Shown: in pieces, positions 44,139 through 57,041 of the stretch
Position numbering within the stretch: position 1 is the stretch's first letter
Layout of the letters: every line of letters starts with the position of its first letter
Translations under genes and position numbers: made by a program
The notes under the pieces: model-generated
Told to the model about the DNA's origin: nothing
Database searches by the model: none
Seen by the model: the letters and a program-made list of their open reading frames with translations, nothing else
Assembly (NCBI GenBank): GCA_009773475.1
Contig: WSXV01000002.1
Coordinates: 310,001 to 374,000 of the forward strand
Direction of reading: 5' to 3'
Source of the DNA: Desulfobulbaceae bacterium
GTDB taxonomy: Bacteria; Desulfobacterota; Desulfobulbia; Desulfobulbales; Desulfocapsaceae
DNA length: 64,000 nucleotides

Positions 44139-44807
44139 TTGTCAATGGCTGAGTGTGTCTCTCTATTGCCGCAGGAATTTAGCGAAGACGATCTGCTGCC
44201 GCTTTCCGCTCTGAATCATTACCTGTATTGTAAGCGACGATGCGCCTTTATCCACATCGAGCAGGTTTGGGCGGAAAACCTGTTCACCGCCGAAGGTCGC
44301 GTTCTGCACGAGCGTGCCGACAGCGGGGAACGGCAGAGTCGCAATACTATTCGCATCGAAACGGCGGTTCCTCTGCGTTCCTTGCTGCTTGGCCTGTCTG
44401 GTAGGGCAGACGTGGTTGAATATCATCGGGATAATCAGGGCAACTGGCAACCCTTTCCGGTGGAGTACAAGCGGGGAAAACCCAAGGCTGCGAACTGGGA
44501 TCAGGTGCAACTTTGCGCCCAGGCCATGTGTCTTGAAGAAATGTTACATTGTGTTGTCGGGGAGGGCGCACTTTTCTACGGAACAAATCGCAGGCGGCAG
44601 GCGGTCTGCTTTGACGAGGCCTTGCGCTGGGAAACGACTCAGGCGGCAGCTCGTCTGCATGAACTTATTCGTTCCGGCATAACTCCGCCAGCCCGATATG
44701 AAAAAAAGTGTGACAGCTGTTCGCTTGTGCAATTTTGTCTGCCAAAAGTGGCGGGGAAAGGGAAGAGTGTGGGCCAATATCTTGCCCACGCATTGGTAGA
44801 AGGATGA
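44139..44807 (+). CDS. cas4: Type I-C Cas4 nuclease
   Basis: RecB-like Fe-S exonuclease that trims prespacers and helps select the PAM. The 222-residue protein has N-terminal ligand cysteine in LSALNHYLYCKRRCAFIH, the nuclease motifs GRADVVEYH and FPVEYKRGKPK, the QLCAQAMCLEEM helix and the C-terminal cluster CDSCSLVQFC. The start is ambiguous: TTG 44139 has GGAGAG 8 nt upstream, ATG 44145 has it 14 nt upstream. It opens the adaptation gene group after the antitoxin promoter. Confidence 0.93.
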   Translation: MSMAECVSLLPQEFSEDDLLPLSALNHYLYCKRRCAFIHIEQVWAENLFTAEGRVLHERADSGERQSRNTIRIETAVPLRSLLLGLSGRADVVEYHRDNQGNWQPFPVEYKRGKPKAANWDQVQLCAQAMCLEEMLHCVVGEGALFYGTNRRRQAVCFDEALRWETTQAAARLHELIRSGITPPARYEKKCDSCSLVQFCLPKVAGKGKSVGQYLAHALVEG

Positions 44808-44843
44808 TCAATGTGAAAAATCCCAAAGAAGCAAGGCAGTGAA

Positions 44844-44987
44844 ATGAGGCAATCCGATTTTACCAGCGCTCTTGATGTGCATCTCCAGGATAAAACAGGC
44901 AGGCTGACGTTGAATCAGATCGCAAGGTTATTCGGATGGCAAAACCTACCAAATCTCCATAACCGGCTGAGAAGGGACGAGTCATGA
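44844..44987 (+). CDS. 47-residue helix-turn-helix-like protein coupled to cas1
   Basis: A small frame between cas4 and cas1. ATG 44844 (AAGG 8 nt upstream) opens MRQSDFTSALDVHLQDK, followed by TGRLTLNQIARLFGW and NLPNLHNRLRR, ending DES. The second half has the spacing of a helix-turn-helix (LTLNQIARLFGWQ as first helix and turn, NLHNRLRRD as basic recognition helix). The stop overlaps the cas1 start as ATGA (44984-44987), the usual sign of translational coupling. I know no Cas protein like it. It might also be the N-terminal relic of a longer regulator. Confidence 0.55.
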   Translation: MRQSDFTSALDVHLQDKTGRLTLNQIARLFGWQNLPNLHNRLRRDES

Positions 44988-46015
44988 AAAAACTCCTCAA
45001 TACCCTGTACGTGACCACCCAAGGGGCCTATCTGGCGCGGGAGGGCGAGACCGTGCTGGTGCGGGTGGAAAAGGAAACAAAGTTGCATCTGCCCATCCAT
45101 ACCCTTTCCGGGATCGTCTGTTTCGGTCAGGTTTCATGCAGTCCTTTTCTGCTCGGTTTGTGCGCGGAGCGTGGGGTTGGGGTCAGTTTTTTAACGGAGT
45201 ATGGGCGGTTTATGGCGCGGGTGCAGGGGCCGGTTTCCGGCAATGTCCTCTTGCGGCGGGAGCAGTACCGCTGGGCGGACGATGAGGCCAGATCGGTTGA
45301 CCTGGCCCGGTCGGTGCTGATCGGGAAGATTGCCAACAGCCGGGCCGTTTTGCGGCGGGCCATCCGCGATCATGCCGAAAAGCCGGGTGCCGGCGCTCTG
45401 GAGACAGCGGCGGGCAGGCTGCGGTTTTCTCTTGATCAGCTTTCCTCGTCTCATACGCTTGATGTGCTTCGTGGTGTTGAAGGAGAATCCGCGGCCACCT
45501 ATTTTTCGGTATTTGATCATTTGATTACCTCGCAGAAGGAGGACTTCCAATTTCATGAACGGAGTCGTCGACCACCGCTGGACAAGGTGAATTGTCTGTT
45601 GTCGTTTTTGTACACCCTGCTCATGCACGATGTGCGCGGGGCTTTGGAGTCCGTGGGCCTCGATCCGGCTGTGGGTTTTCTTCACCGTGACCGGCCGGGA
45701 AGATCCAGCCTTGCCCTTGATTTGATGGAGGAGTTTCGACCTGTTCTGGCCGATCGGTTGGCGTTGTCCCTTATTAATCTTGGCGTGGTAAAAAAGGCGG
45801 GATTTACCCAGAGTGAAAGTGGTGGGGTGACCATGGATGATGATACCAGGAAAGCCCTGCTGGTGGCTTACCAGAAGCGAAAACAGGAGGAAATCCATCA
45901 CCCATTTTTGAATGAGAAAGTGGAAATCGGTCTGCTGCCTTTTGCTCAGGCCTTGTTGTTGGCACGGCATGTGCGAGGCGACCTTGACGGGTACCCGCCA
46001 TTTCTCTGGAAATGA
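44984..46015 (+). CDS. cas1: Type I-C Cas1 integrase
   Basis: Metal-dependent integrase that inserts spacers at the leader end. 343 residues from MKKLLNTLYVTTQGAYLARE, with the N-terminal beta domain (LHLPIHTLSGIVCFGQVSCS) and the catalytic helical domain: Glu/His/Asp region around DKVNCLLSFLYTLLMHDVRG, GFLHRDRPGRSSLALDLMEE and FRPVLADRLALSLINLG. cas2 begins 10 bp later. It overlaps the small upstream frame by 4 bp. Confidence 0.96.
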   Translation: MKKLLNTLYVTTQGAYLAREGETVLVRVEKETKLHLPIHTLSGIVCFGQVSCSPFLLGLCAERGVGVSFLTEYGRFMARVQGPVSGNVLLRREQYRWADDEARSVDLARSVLIGKIANSRAVLRRAIRDHAEKPGAGALETAAGRLRFSLDQLSSSHTLDVLRGVEGESAATYFSVFDHLITSQKEDFQFHERSRRPPLDKVNCLLSFLYTLLMHDVRGALESVGLDPAVGFLHRDRPGRSSLALDLMEEFRPVLADRLALSLINLGVVKKAGFTQSESGGVTMDDDTRKALLVAYQKRKQEEIHHPFLNEKVEIGLLPFAQALLLARHVRGDLDGYPPFLWK

Positions 46016-46025
46016 GGTGTGTTGA

Positions 46026-46316
46026 ATGTTTGTATTAGTGAGCTATGATGTCGCCACTTCTGCGCTTGGTGGGCAAAAGCGATTGCGAAGAGTGGCCAGG
46101 GTCTGTAAGAATTACGGACAACGGGTACAGTTTTCAGTCTTTGAGTGCATCGTTGATCCAGCGCAGTGGACCGCTTTGCGGGAACAATTGCTGGATGAGA
46201 TTAACCCGGAGGAAGATAGCCTTCGCTTTTACTTCCTTGGTTCCAATTGGCGGCATCGGGTGGAGCATGTTGGCGCAAAATCCGGAATAGATCAGGAGGG
46301 TCCGTTAATCCTTTGA
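46026..46316 (+). CDS. cas2: Type I-C Cas2
   Basis: Small ferredoxin-fold dimer that bridges two Cas1 dimers. 96 residues: MFVLVSYDVATSALGGQKRL with the conserved Asp8, then VARVCKNYGQRVQFSVFECI and EEDSLRFYFLGSNWRHRVEH. The stop at 46314-46316 lies within the first copy of a motif repeated in the leader. The array begins 184 bp downstream in the same orientation. Confidence 0.96.
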   Translation: MFVLVSYDVATSALGGQKRLRRVARVCKNYGQRVQFSVFECIVDPAQWTALREQLLDEINPEEDSLRFYFLGSNWRHRVEHVGAKSGIDQEGPLIL

Positions 46317-46500
46317 GGAAAATTGCGAACCTCAAGCGAGCAGGAAATCCTTGGTGGGTTCGCATTGTTGTTAATTGTATGATTTAGTTTAGAAAAGTAA
46401 TAATAATTTAGTTGTTAAACTCGAAAATCGAGTGCGTCGGTAGGAGGTTCGCAAAAAGCCGACGTCTAATCCTTTGTTGGTAAGGGATTGCGAAGTAGGG
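46317..46500 (+). promoter_or_regulatory. CRISPR leader
   Basis: AT-rich sequence between cas2 and repeat 1. It contains the words TAATCCTTTG (46306 and 46467) or AATCCTTGG (46347), each followed 7-11 nt later by TTGCGAA or its complement TTCGCA (46323, 46359, 46448, 46488). The last TTGCGAA ends 6 nt before repeat 1. Small perfect hairpins are at 46419-46433 (ACTCGA/TCGAGT) and 46435-46464 (CGTCGG/CCGACG). Confidence 0.8.
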
Positions 46501-51154
<4,654 letters not shown>

Positions 51155-51299
51155 AGCCATACGGACAAAGTGTAGGCTGCTTTCCATGAAAAATCAAAGC
51201 TGGAAAATATGTGGATTATTGTTTGGTCCGATGCAGAAGGTGGGGTGGTGTTAGCAGGGCCAGTCATCATTTGTTTTTGTGATGGATGAAAAAAACTGT
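51155..51299. other. Trailer of the array
   Basis: Sequence after the last repeat up to the perR promoter. Its first base is A like most spacers. No gene or terminator-like hairpin with a U-tract is visible. Confidence 0.4.
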
Positions 51300-51347
51300 T
51301 TGACAAACCTCAGGGATAGTATATTCTTGCACTTAAGAATATTTCTT
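51300..51347 (+). promoter_or_regulatory. perR promoter with overlapping operator
   Basis: TTGACA at 51300-51305, 16-nt spacer, TATTCT at 51322-51327. The -10 is part of an inverted repeat TATTCTT, six bases, AAGAATA (51322-51341), which overlaps a second palindrome AAGAA-TAT-TTCTT (51335-51347). The arrangement fits autoregulation by the Fur/PerR-type protein encoded next. Confidence 0.65.
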
Positions 51348-51367
51348 ATTTATCTTTGCCGTACTTG

Positions 51368-51850
51368 ATGACCATGCCTGAAGCCGCTAAATCGAACCAT
51401 GCATTACAGCACCAGATGGAATCCTTTGAGAAGTCCTGCCGGGCAGCCGATCTCAAGTTGACCCATCAACGGCTGGAGATTTATCGAGAGCTGGCACAGG
51501 CCACCGATCATCCCTCGGCGGAGACTCTGCACAAACGATTACACCAGAGTATGCCCACTCTGTCGCTGGATACGGTCTATCGCACCCTGACCACCTTTGA
51601 ACAGCATCACCTGATCAAAAAGGTAGAGACGGTTGACAGTCAGGCTCACTACGAGGCGCAGATGCAGCAGCATCATCACCTTATCTGCGATACTTGTAAG
51701 GAGATCATGGATTTTCAGTGGAGCTCGTTTGATGCCGTCAGTGTCCCGGAGGATATCCGGCAATGGGGCGCGATAAAAAATAAGAGCATTACCATTTATG
51801 GCACCTGCCGGAAGTGTCAGGCGCTGAAGGAAATGAAAAAAACAGAATAG
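51368..51850 (+). CDS. perR: Fur-family peroxide regulator (PerR-like)
   Basis: A 160-residue Fur-family repressor. Winged helix in residues 20-85 (LTHQRLEIYRELAQATDHPS, TLSLDTVYRTLTTFEQHHLI), the metal-binding stretch HYEAQMQQHHHLICDTC, and a second CxxC (CRKCQ) near the end giving a structural zinc site. Adjacent rubrerythrin and catalase genes favour the PerR rather than the Fur type. Start: ATG 51368 or 51374, both without a strong ribosome-binding site; an upstream TTG (51356) is also in frame. Confidence 0.85.
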   Translation: MTMPEAAKSNHALQHQMESFEKSCRAADLKLTHQRLEIYRELAQATDHPSAETLHKRLHQSMPTLSLDTVYRTLTTFEQHHLIKKVETVDSQAHYEAQMQQHHHLICDTCKEIMDFQWSSFDAVSVPEDIRQWGAIKNKSITIYGTCRKCQALKEMKKTE

Positions 51851-52058
51851 GCTTGGCTCTTTTTTTTAGTCGATCGATAGTAAAAGTTACTACTTAGTAT
51901 TTTTAATTATGTGCATTTGGTTGTTATTTTTGTACGTGTACCAACCCCCTTGGATTTGAGGAACAAATAGGCTATACCAAAAAAGAATGGACAGAAAATT
52001 TGGGGAAAATGTCTTTCTCCGAAATAATTAAGTAAACATCAATACAGGAGATCATCAG

Positions 52059-52634
52059 ATGGCCAGTTTAAAAGGAACCCAAACCGAAAAGAACATTTTG
52101 ACCGCCTTTTGCGGAGAGTCACAGGCTCGGAATCGTTACACCTATTTTGCCTCCCAGGCCAAAAAAGAAGGATATGTTCAGATTGCTGATATCTTTGAAG
52201 AGACCGCCAATCAGGAAAAAGAACACGCCAAGCGTCTTTTTAAACTGCTCGAGGGTGGTGAGGTCGAAATCAGTGCAGCTTTCCCAGCCGGAGTTATCGG
52301 AACCACGACGGAGAACCTTATGGAGGCCGCTGGTGGTGAGCATCACGAACACACTATCATGTATCCAGGTTTTGCGAAGGTGGCCAGAGAAGAAGGCTTC
52401 CCGGCCCTGGCCGTTATCTTTGAGGCCATTGCCGTGGCCGAAAAGCAACATGAAAAACGCTACCTCGATTTAAAGGCCAACATTGAGGCAGGGCGCGTTT
52501 TTCAGCGGGAAGACAAGGTTACCTGGCGCTGCCGCAACTGTGGGTATATTCATACCGGCAGCAAGGCCACCGAAAAATGTCCAGCCTGTGATCATCCCCA
52601 GGCCCATTTCGAATTGCTGGCTGAAAACTGGTAG
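52059..52634 (+). CDS. rbr: Rubrerythrin
   Basis: A 191-residue cytoplasmic peroxidase of anaerobes. The di-iron ferritin-like domain covers residues 1-145 ([55 protein letters not shown]), and the C-terminal rubredoxin site has [10 protein letters not shown] and [14 protein letters not shown] precedes ATG 52059. Its position after perR and before catalase indicates a peroxide-stress regulon. Confidence 0.95.
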   Translation: MASLKGTQTEKNILTAFCGESQARNRYTYFASQAKKEGYVQIADIFEETANQEKEHAKRLFKLLEGGEVEISAAFPAGVIGTTTENLMEAAGGEHHEHTIMYPGFAKVAREEGFPALAVIFEAIAVAEKQHEKRYLDLKANIEAGRVFQREDKVTWRCRNCGYIHTGSKATEKCPACDHPQAHFELLAENW

Positions 52635-52645
52635 TCCATTGCAGA

Positions 52646-52708
52646 CTGTCAACCCCTGTTGACAGGTATTGTCTCTCTGAGCCCCCCATCGTGTGGGGCT
52701 CAGAGAGA
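52646..52708 (+). terminator. Two consecutive hairpins after rubrerythrin
   Basis: CTGTCAAC/GTTGACAG (52646-52665, 4-nt loop) and a 14-bp perfect stem TCTCTCTGAGCCCC with its complement (52672-52685, 52695-52708). No long U-tract follows, so efficiency is uncertain. Confidence 0.55.
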
Positions 52709-52945
52709 AGCCTTCTCTAAAAAAGTCGCCTTCAAGTCCAGACCGTTGTTGACTCCACCGTGCGGCCCTTCTTCGTTGTTCTTGTCGTATCTCGCAGCCG
52801 CTTATCTTGTTCTTTTGTGTTTAATCAGAAGGTTACGTGGAGTGAAGTGTTCTTTTGAAATCAAGGATCGAATCAATCCGCTGGAGATGTTGAAGAGGTA
52901 AAACGTACAGGCTGAACCACACTCAACCCGTAAAGGAGAAAAATC

Positions 52946-54409
52946 ATGAGCGACAAGTCGAAAAAGAAACTGACCACCAACGCCGGCGCGCCGGTCCCTG
53001 ACAATCAAAATGTCCTGACTGCCGGCCCCCGCGGCCCGCAACTGTTGCAGGATGTCTGGTTCCTCGAAAAACTTGCCCACTTTGACCGGGAGGTCATCCC
53101 CGAGCGGCGGATGCACGCCAAGGGCTCCGGGGCCTACGGAACATTCACCGTCACCCATGACATCAGCAAGTACAGCAAGGCCAAAATTTTTTCCAAGATC
53201 GGCAAGAAAACCGAGCTCTTTGCCCGCTTTTCAACGGTTGCCGGTGAGCGCGGAGCCGCCGATGCCGAGCGCGATATCCGGGGCTTTGCCCTGAAATTTT
53301 ATACCGAAGAGGGCAACTGGGACATGGTGGGCAACAACACCCCTGTCTTCTTCCTGCGTGATCCCCTCAAATTCCCGGATCTTAACCATGCCGTCAAGCG
53401 TGACCCCCGCACCAACATGCGCAGCGCCAAAAACAACTGGGATTTTTGGACCTCACTGCCCGAGGCCCTGCATCAAATCACCGTGGTCATGAGTGACCGC
53501 GGAATCCCAGCCAGTTATCGGCACATGCACGGATTCGGTAGCCACACCTTCAGCCTGATCAACGCCAAGAATGAGCGGTTCTGGGTCAAGTTTCACTTTG
53601 TCTGCCAGCAGGGGATCAAAAACCTGACCGACGCCGAGGCTGAGGCCCTGGTGGGTAAGTGCCGCGAAAGTCATCAGCGCGATCTCTATGAGAGCATTGA
53701 AAAGGGAGACTTTCCCCGCTGGAAGCTCTGCATTCAGGTCATGCCCGAAAAGGACGCGGCCACCTGCCCCTATCATCCCTTCGATCTCACCAAGGTCTGG
53801 CTGCACAAGGATTATCCGCTCATTGAGGTCGGGATGTTTGAGCTGAACCGCAATCCGGAGAATTATTTTGCCGAGGTCGAACAGGCCGCCTTTAATCCGG
53901 CCAATGTGGTGCCCGGCATCAGCTTTTCGCCGGACAAGATGCTCCAGGGCCGCCTCTTTTCCTACGGGGATGCCCAGCGCTACCGCCTTGGCGTCAATCA
54001 TCACCTGATTCCGGTGAATGCCTCCCGTTGCCCTTTCCACAGCTATCATCGGGATGGCGCCATGCGCGTTGACGGCAACCATGGCAGCACCCTTGGCTAT
54101 GAGCCGAACAGTTATGGCGAATGGCAGCAGCAACCGGATTTCGCCGAGCCGCCTCTTGCTCTGGAAGGGGCGGCCGATCACTGGAATGCCCGGGAGGATG
54201 ATACCGATTATTACAGCCAGCCAGGAAAGTTATTCCGACTGATGAGCAAGAAACAGCAGAAGGTGCTCTTTGAGAACACCGCCCGTGGCATGGGCGATGC
54301 CCCTAAAGAGATCAAGATTCGCCATATCGGCAACTGCCTGAAGGCTGATCCTGCTTATGGAAAGGGCGTGGCGAAAGCGCTGGGAATTTCCCTTGATGAG
54401 GTGAAATAG
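52946..54409 (+). CDS. katA: Catalase (monofunctional, haem)
   Basis: A 487-residue small-subunit catalase that dismutates hydrogen peroxide. Catalytic His in [14 protein letters not shown], Asn in [11 protein letters not shown], haem-ligand Tyr in [16 protein letters not shown], and the family stretch [20 protein letters not shown]. Ribosome-binding site AAAGGAG precedes ATG 52946. The 311-bp region upstream (52635-52945) holds two hairpins and presumably a promoter, but no gene. It is followed by a terminator shared with the convergent decarboxylase gene. Confidence 0.97.
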   Translation: MSDKSKKKLTTNAGAPVPDNQNVLTAGPRGPQLLQDVWFLEKLAHFDREVIPERRMHAKGSGAYGTFTVTHDISKYSKAKIFSKIGKKTELFARFSTVAGERGAADAERDIRGFALKFYTEEGNWDMVGNNTPVFFLRDPLKFPDLNHAVKRDPRTNMRSAKNNWDFWTSLPEALHQITVVMSDRGIPASYRHMHGFGSHTFSLINAKNERFWVKFHFVCQQGIKNLTDAEAEALVGKCRESHQRDLYESIEKGDFPRWKLCIQVMPEKDAATCPYHPFDLTKVWLHKDYPLIEVGMFELNRNPENYFAEVEQAAFNPANVVPGISFSPDKMLQGRLFSYGDAQRYRLGVNHHLIPVNASRCPFHSYHRDGAMRVDGNHGSTLGYEPNSYGEWQQQPDFAEPPLALEGAADHWNAREDDTDYYSQPGKLFRLMSKKQQKVLFENTARGMGDAPKEIKIRHIGNCLKADPAYGKGVAKALGISLDEVK

Positions 54410-54441
54410 GGAAAGAAGTCATACGGAGTGGATGAACCTGG

Positions 54442-54489
54442 GGCCGGAATTTTTTTCGCAAATACCATGAAAAGAATTCCGGCCTTTTT
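54442..54489. terminator. Terminator between katA and the decarboxylase gene
   Basis: GGCCGGAATT (54442-54451) pairs with AATTCCGGCC (54475-54484), extended by A/T pairs with one mismatch; TTTTT follows on the plus strand. A/T runs on both sides allow bidirectional use. Confidence 0.8.
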
Positions 54490-54493
54490 GTCT

Positions 54494-56743
54494 TTACCCT
54501 TCGATCTTTACGCAGTCCATGGCGTAGACCATCTTGCCGTCTTTCTCTTCTTTGACCAATCCATGAATATCCGTTTCAAATCCAGGGAATTTTTCATTAA
54601 AACTACGGGCAAATTTCAGATATTCGACAATCGTCTTATTGACCCGTTCGCCCGGGATCAACAGGGGGATCCCTGGTGGATAGGGGGTCAGCAGGATACT
54701 GGTGATACGGCCTTCCAGGTCATCGATTTCCACCCGCTCAATCTGGTTATGCACCATCATCGCATAGGCATCCGCCGGTTTCATGGCCGGTTCCATGTGC
54801 GAGACATACATCTCGGTGGTCAGCCGGGCCACATCGTTTTCCTTGTACATGGTATGGATCGATTCGCACAGATCCTTGAGGCCGATGCGCTCATAGCGGG
54901 GACACTTGGCGATAAAGGCAGGAAGAACCCGCCACAGTGGGGCATTGCGGTCAAAGTCATCCTTGAACTGCTGCAAGGCTGTCACCAGGGTGTTCCATCG
55001 CCCTTTGGTGATCCCGATGGTGAACATGATGAAAAACGAGTAGAGGCCTGTTTTTTCAACAATAACGCCATGTTCTGACAGGTAGCGGGTGACGATGGCC
55101 GCTGGAATGCCGGTGGCCGCGAAATCGCCGTTGACCGCCAGGCCCGGGGTAATAATTGTGGCCTTGATCGGATCGAGCATATTGAAGCCATCGGCGAGTT
55201 TGCCAAAGCCATGCCAGGTCTCCTTGGCGCGCAGAATCCAGTCATCGCGCTCACCCATTCCTTCTTCTGCCAGCTCTTCCGGGCCCCAGACCTTGAACCA
55301 CCAGGAAGCCCCGAACTCCGCATCCACCTTGCGCATGGCCCGGCGGAAATCCATGGCCTCGAGGATGGACTCCTCCACCAGGGAGGTCCCGCCCGGCGGC
55401 TCCATCATCGCCGCCGCCACATCGCAGCTGGCAATGATCGCATACTGCGGACTGGTGGAGACATGCATCAGGTAGGCCTCGTTGAACTGGCTGCGATCAA
55501 GGCGTCTGGTGGGTGATTCCTGTACCAGGATCTGGCTGGCCTGACTTAAGCCCGCCAGCAGCTTGTGGGTTGACTGGCAGGCATAGACCATGGGCCCTTC
55601 CGAAAGGCGGGTGTCGCGGCCGATGGCGTGCATGCCCTCGTAGAACTCATGGAAGGTGGCATGGGGCAGCCAGGCCTCGTCAAAGTGGAGATTTTCAACA
55701 CTGGTGCCCAGGATCTCCTTGATCGTATCAACATTGTAGAGGATTCCGTCATAGGTGGACTGGGTGAGGGTCAGCATCTGCGGCTTGCCTTTCAGATCCT
55801 TGGCGATGGGGTGGGCGGCGATCTTGGCGGCGATGGTCTCGGGCAGGAATTCGGATTTTGGAATCGGCCCGATAATGCCATAGTGATTGCGCTTGGGCAT
55901 GAGAAAGACGGGCACCGCGCCAGTCATGATGATGGCATGGAGGACCGACTTATGACAGTTCCGATCCACCACCACGATATCGTTATCGGCCACATTGGCA
56001 TGCCAGACGATCTTATTCGAGGTGGAGGTGCCGTTGGTGACAAAAAAGAGATGATCGGCGCCGAAGATCCGGGCCGCGTTCTGTTCCGAGGCCGCCACTG
56101 CGCCGGTATGGTCCAGCAGCTGGCCCAGCTCGTCAACGGCGTTGCAGACATCGGCGCGCAGCATGTTCTCGCCAAAAAACTGGTGGAACATCTGGCCCAC
56201 CGGGCTTTTGAGGAAGGCGACGCCGCCGGAATGGCCGGGGCAGTGCCAGGAATAGGAGCCATCGGCGGCATAGCCGGTGAGCGCCCGGAAAAACGGCGGC
56301 GCCAGGCTGTCCAGATAAACCTTGGCCTCACGGATGATGTGGCGGGCCACAAATTCCGGGGTGTCTTCAAACATATGAATAAACCCATGCAGTTCCTTGA
56401 GCACATCATTGGGGATGTGACGGGAAGTGCGGGTCTCCCCGTACAGGAAGATGGGGATATCCTCGTTGCGCCGCCTTATCTCACCCACAAACATCCGCAG
56501 CTTGTCGATGGCCTCTTTTTTATGACTTTCATCGGAAAACTCGTCATCATCGATGGAGAGAATAAAGCAGGAGGCCCGGTTCTGCTGCTGGGCAATCATC
56601 GCGGTATCGCCAAAACTGGTGATCCCGAGGGTCTCCATCCCTTCATGTTCAATGGCCTCGGCCAGGGCGCGAACGCCGGAGCCGGAGACATTCTCGGAGC
56701 GAAAATCTTCATCAATAATGACGACTGGGAAACGAAATTTCAT
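54494..56743 (-). CDS. Orn/Lys/Arg decarboxylase, AdiA/LdcC-like
   Basis: A 749-residue PLP enzyme of fold type I. N-terminal receiver-like wing domain (VVIIDEDFRSENVSGSGVRA), PLP-domain motifs DGSYSWHCPGHSGGVAFLKS, LFFVTNGTSTSNKIV, LHFDEAWLPHA, and the Schiff-base Lys394 in YACQSTHKLLAGLSQAS. C-terminal domain ends with TPYPPGIPLLIPGERV. Length is that of arginine decarboxylase AdiA (about 755). It produces agmatine, cadaverine or putrescine; the exact amino acid cannot be assigned. It is single-gene, convergent with katA. Confidence 0.88.
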   Translation of the reverse strand: MKFRFPVVIIDEDFRSENVSGSGVRALAEAIEHEGMETLGITSFGDTAMIAQQQNRASCFILSIDDDEFSDESHKKEAIDKLRMFVGEIRRRNEDIPIFLYGETRTSRHIPNDVLKELHGFIHMFEDTPEFVARHIIREAKVYLDSLAPPFFRALTGYAADGSYSWHCPGHSGGVAFLKSPVGQMFHQFFGENMLRADVCNAVDELGQLLDHTGAVAASEQNAARIFGADHLFFVTNGTSTSNKIVWHANVADNDIVVVDRNCHKSVLHAIIMTGAVPVFLMPKRNHYGIIGPIPKSEFLPETIAAKIAAHPIAKDLKGKPQMLTLTQSTYDGILYNVDTIKEILGTSVENLHFDEAWLPHATFHEFYEGMHAIGRDTRLSEGPMVYACQSTHKLLAGLSQASQILVQESPTRRLDRSQFNEAYLMHVSTSPQYAIIASCDVAAAMMEPPGGTSLVEESILEAMDFRRAMRKVDAEFGASWWFKVWGPEELAEEGMGERDDWILRAKETWHGFGKLADGFNMLDPIKATIITPGLAVNGDFAATGIPAAIVTRYLSEHGVIVEKTGLYSFFIMFTIGITKGRWNTLVTALQQFKDDFDRNAPLWRVLPAFIAKCPRYERIGLKDLCESIHTMYKENDVARLTTEMYVSHMEPAMKPADAYAMMVHNQIERVEIDDLEGRITSILLTPYPPGIPLLIPGERVNKTIVEYLKFARSFNEKFPGFETDIHGLVKEEKDGKMVYAMDCVKIEG

Positions 56744-57041
56744 TGCTTTATCCTCAAATGGAAACCCTTGATATTCTGTTTGTAATACACAGGTCTTTTA
56801 AACTTTTTTTGTTTAAAAAACGAAAAAATTCTATACCATGCAGGGGGCAAGGACACAAGTTACAAATCGGTTCAGACGGTGAAGAAAAGTGGGCTGTCAT
56901 TTCTTCTTTGGTCGGCCCCTTGTTGACATGGGAAACGAACTAGGGTTTGTATAAATAACTTGAATAAACAGGCGTAGTTGACTGGACGCTTTTGGCTGTT
57001 AAAACTTTTCCAGGCCTTTGTGGCCGCTTTGTATCCCTGAA

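Noticed and set aside
55628-56785. 385-codon plus-strand frame
   Set aside because: Antisense to the decarboxylase gene, GC-driven open frame.
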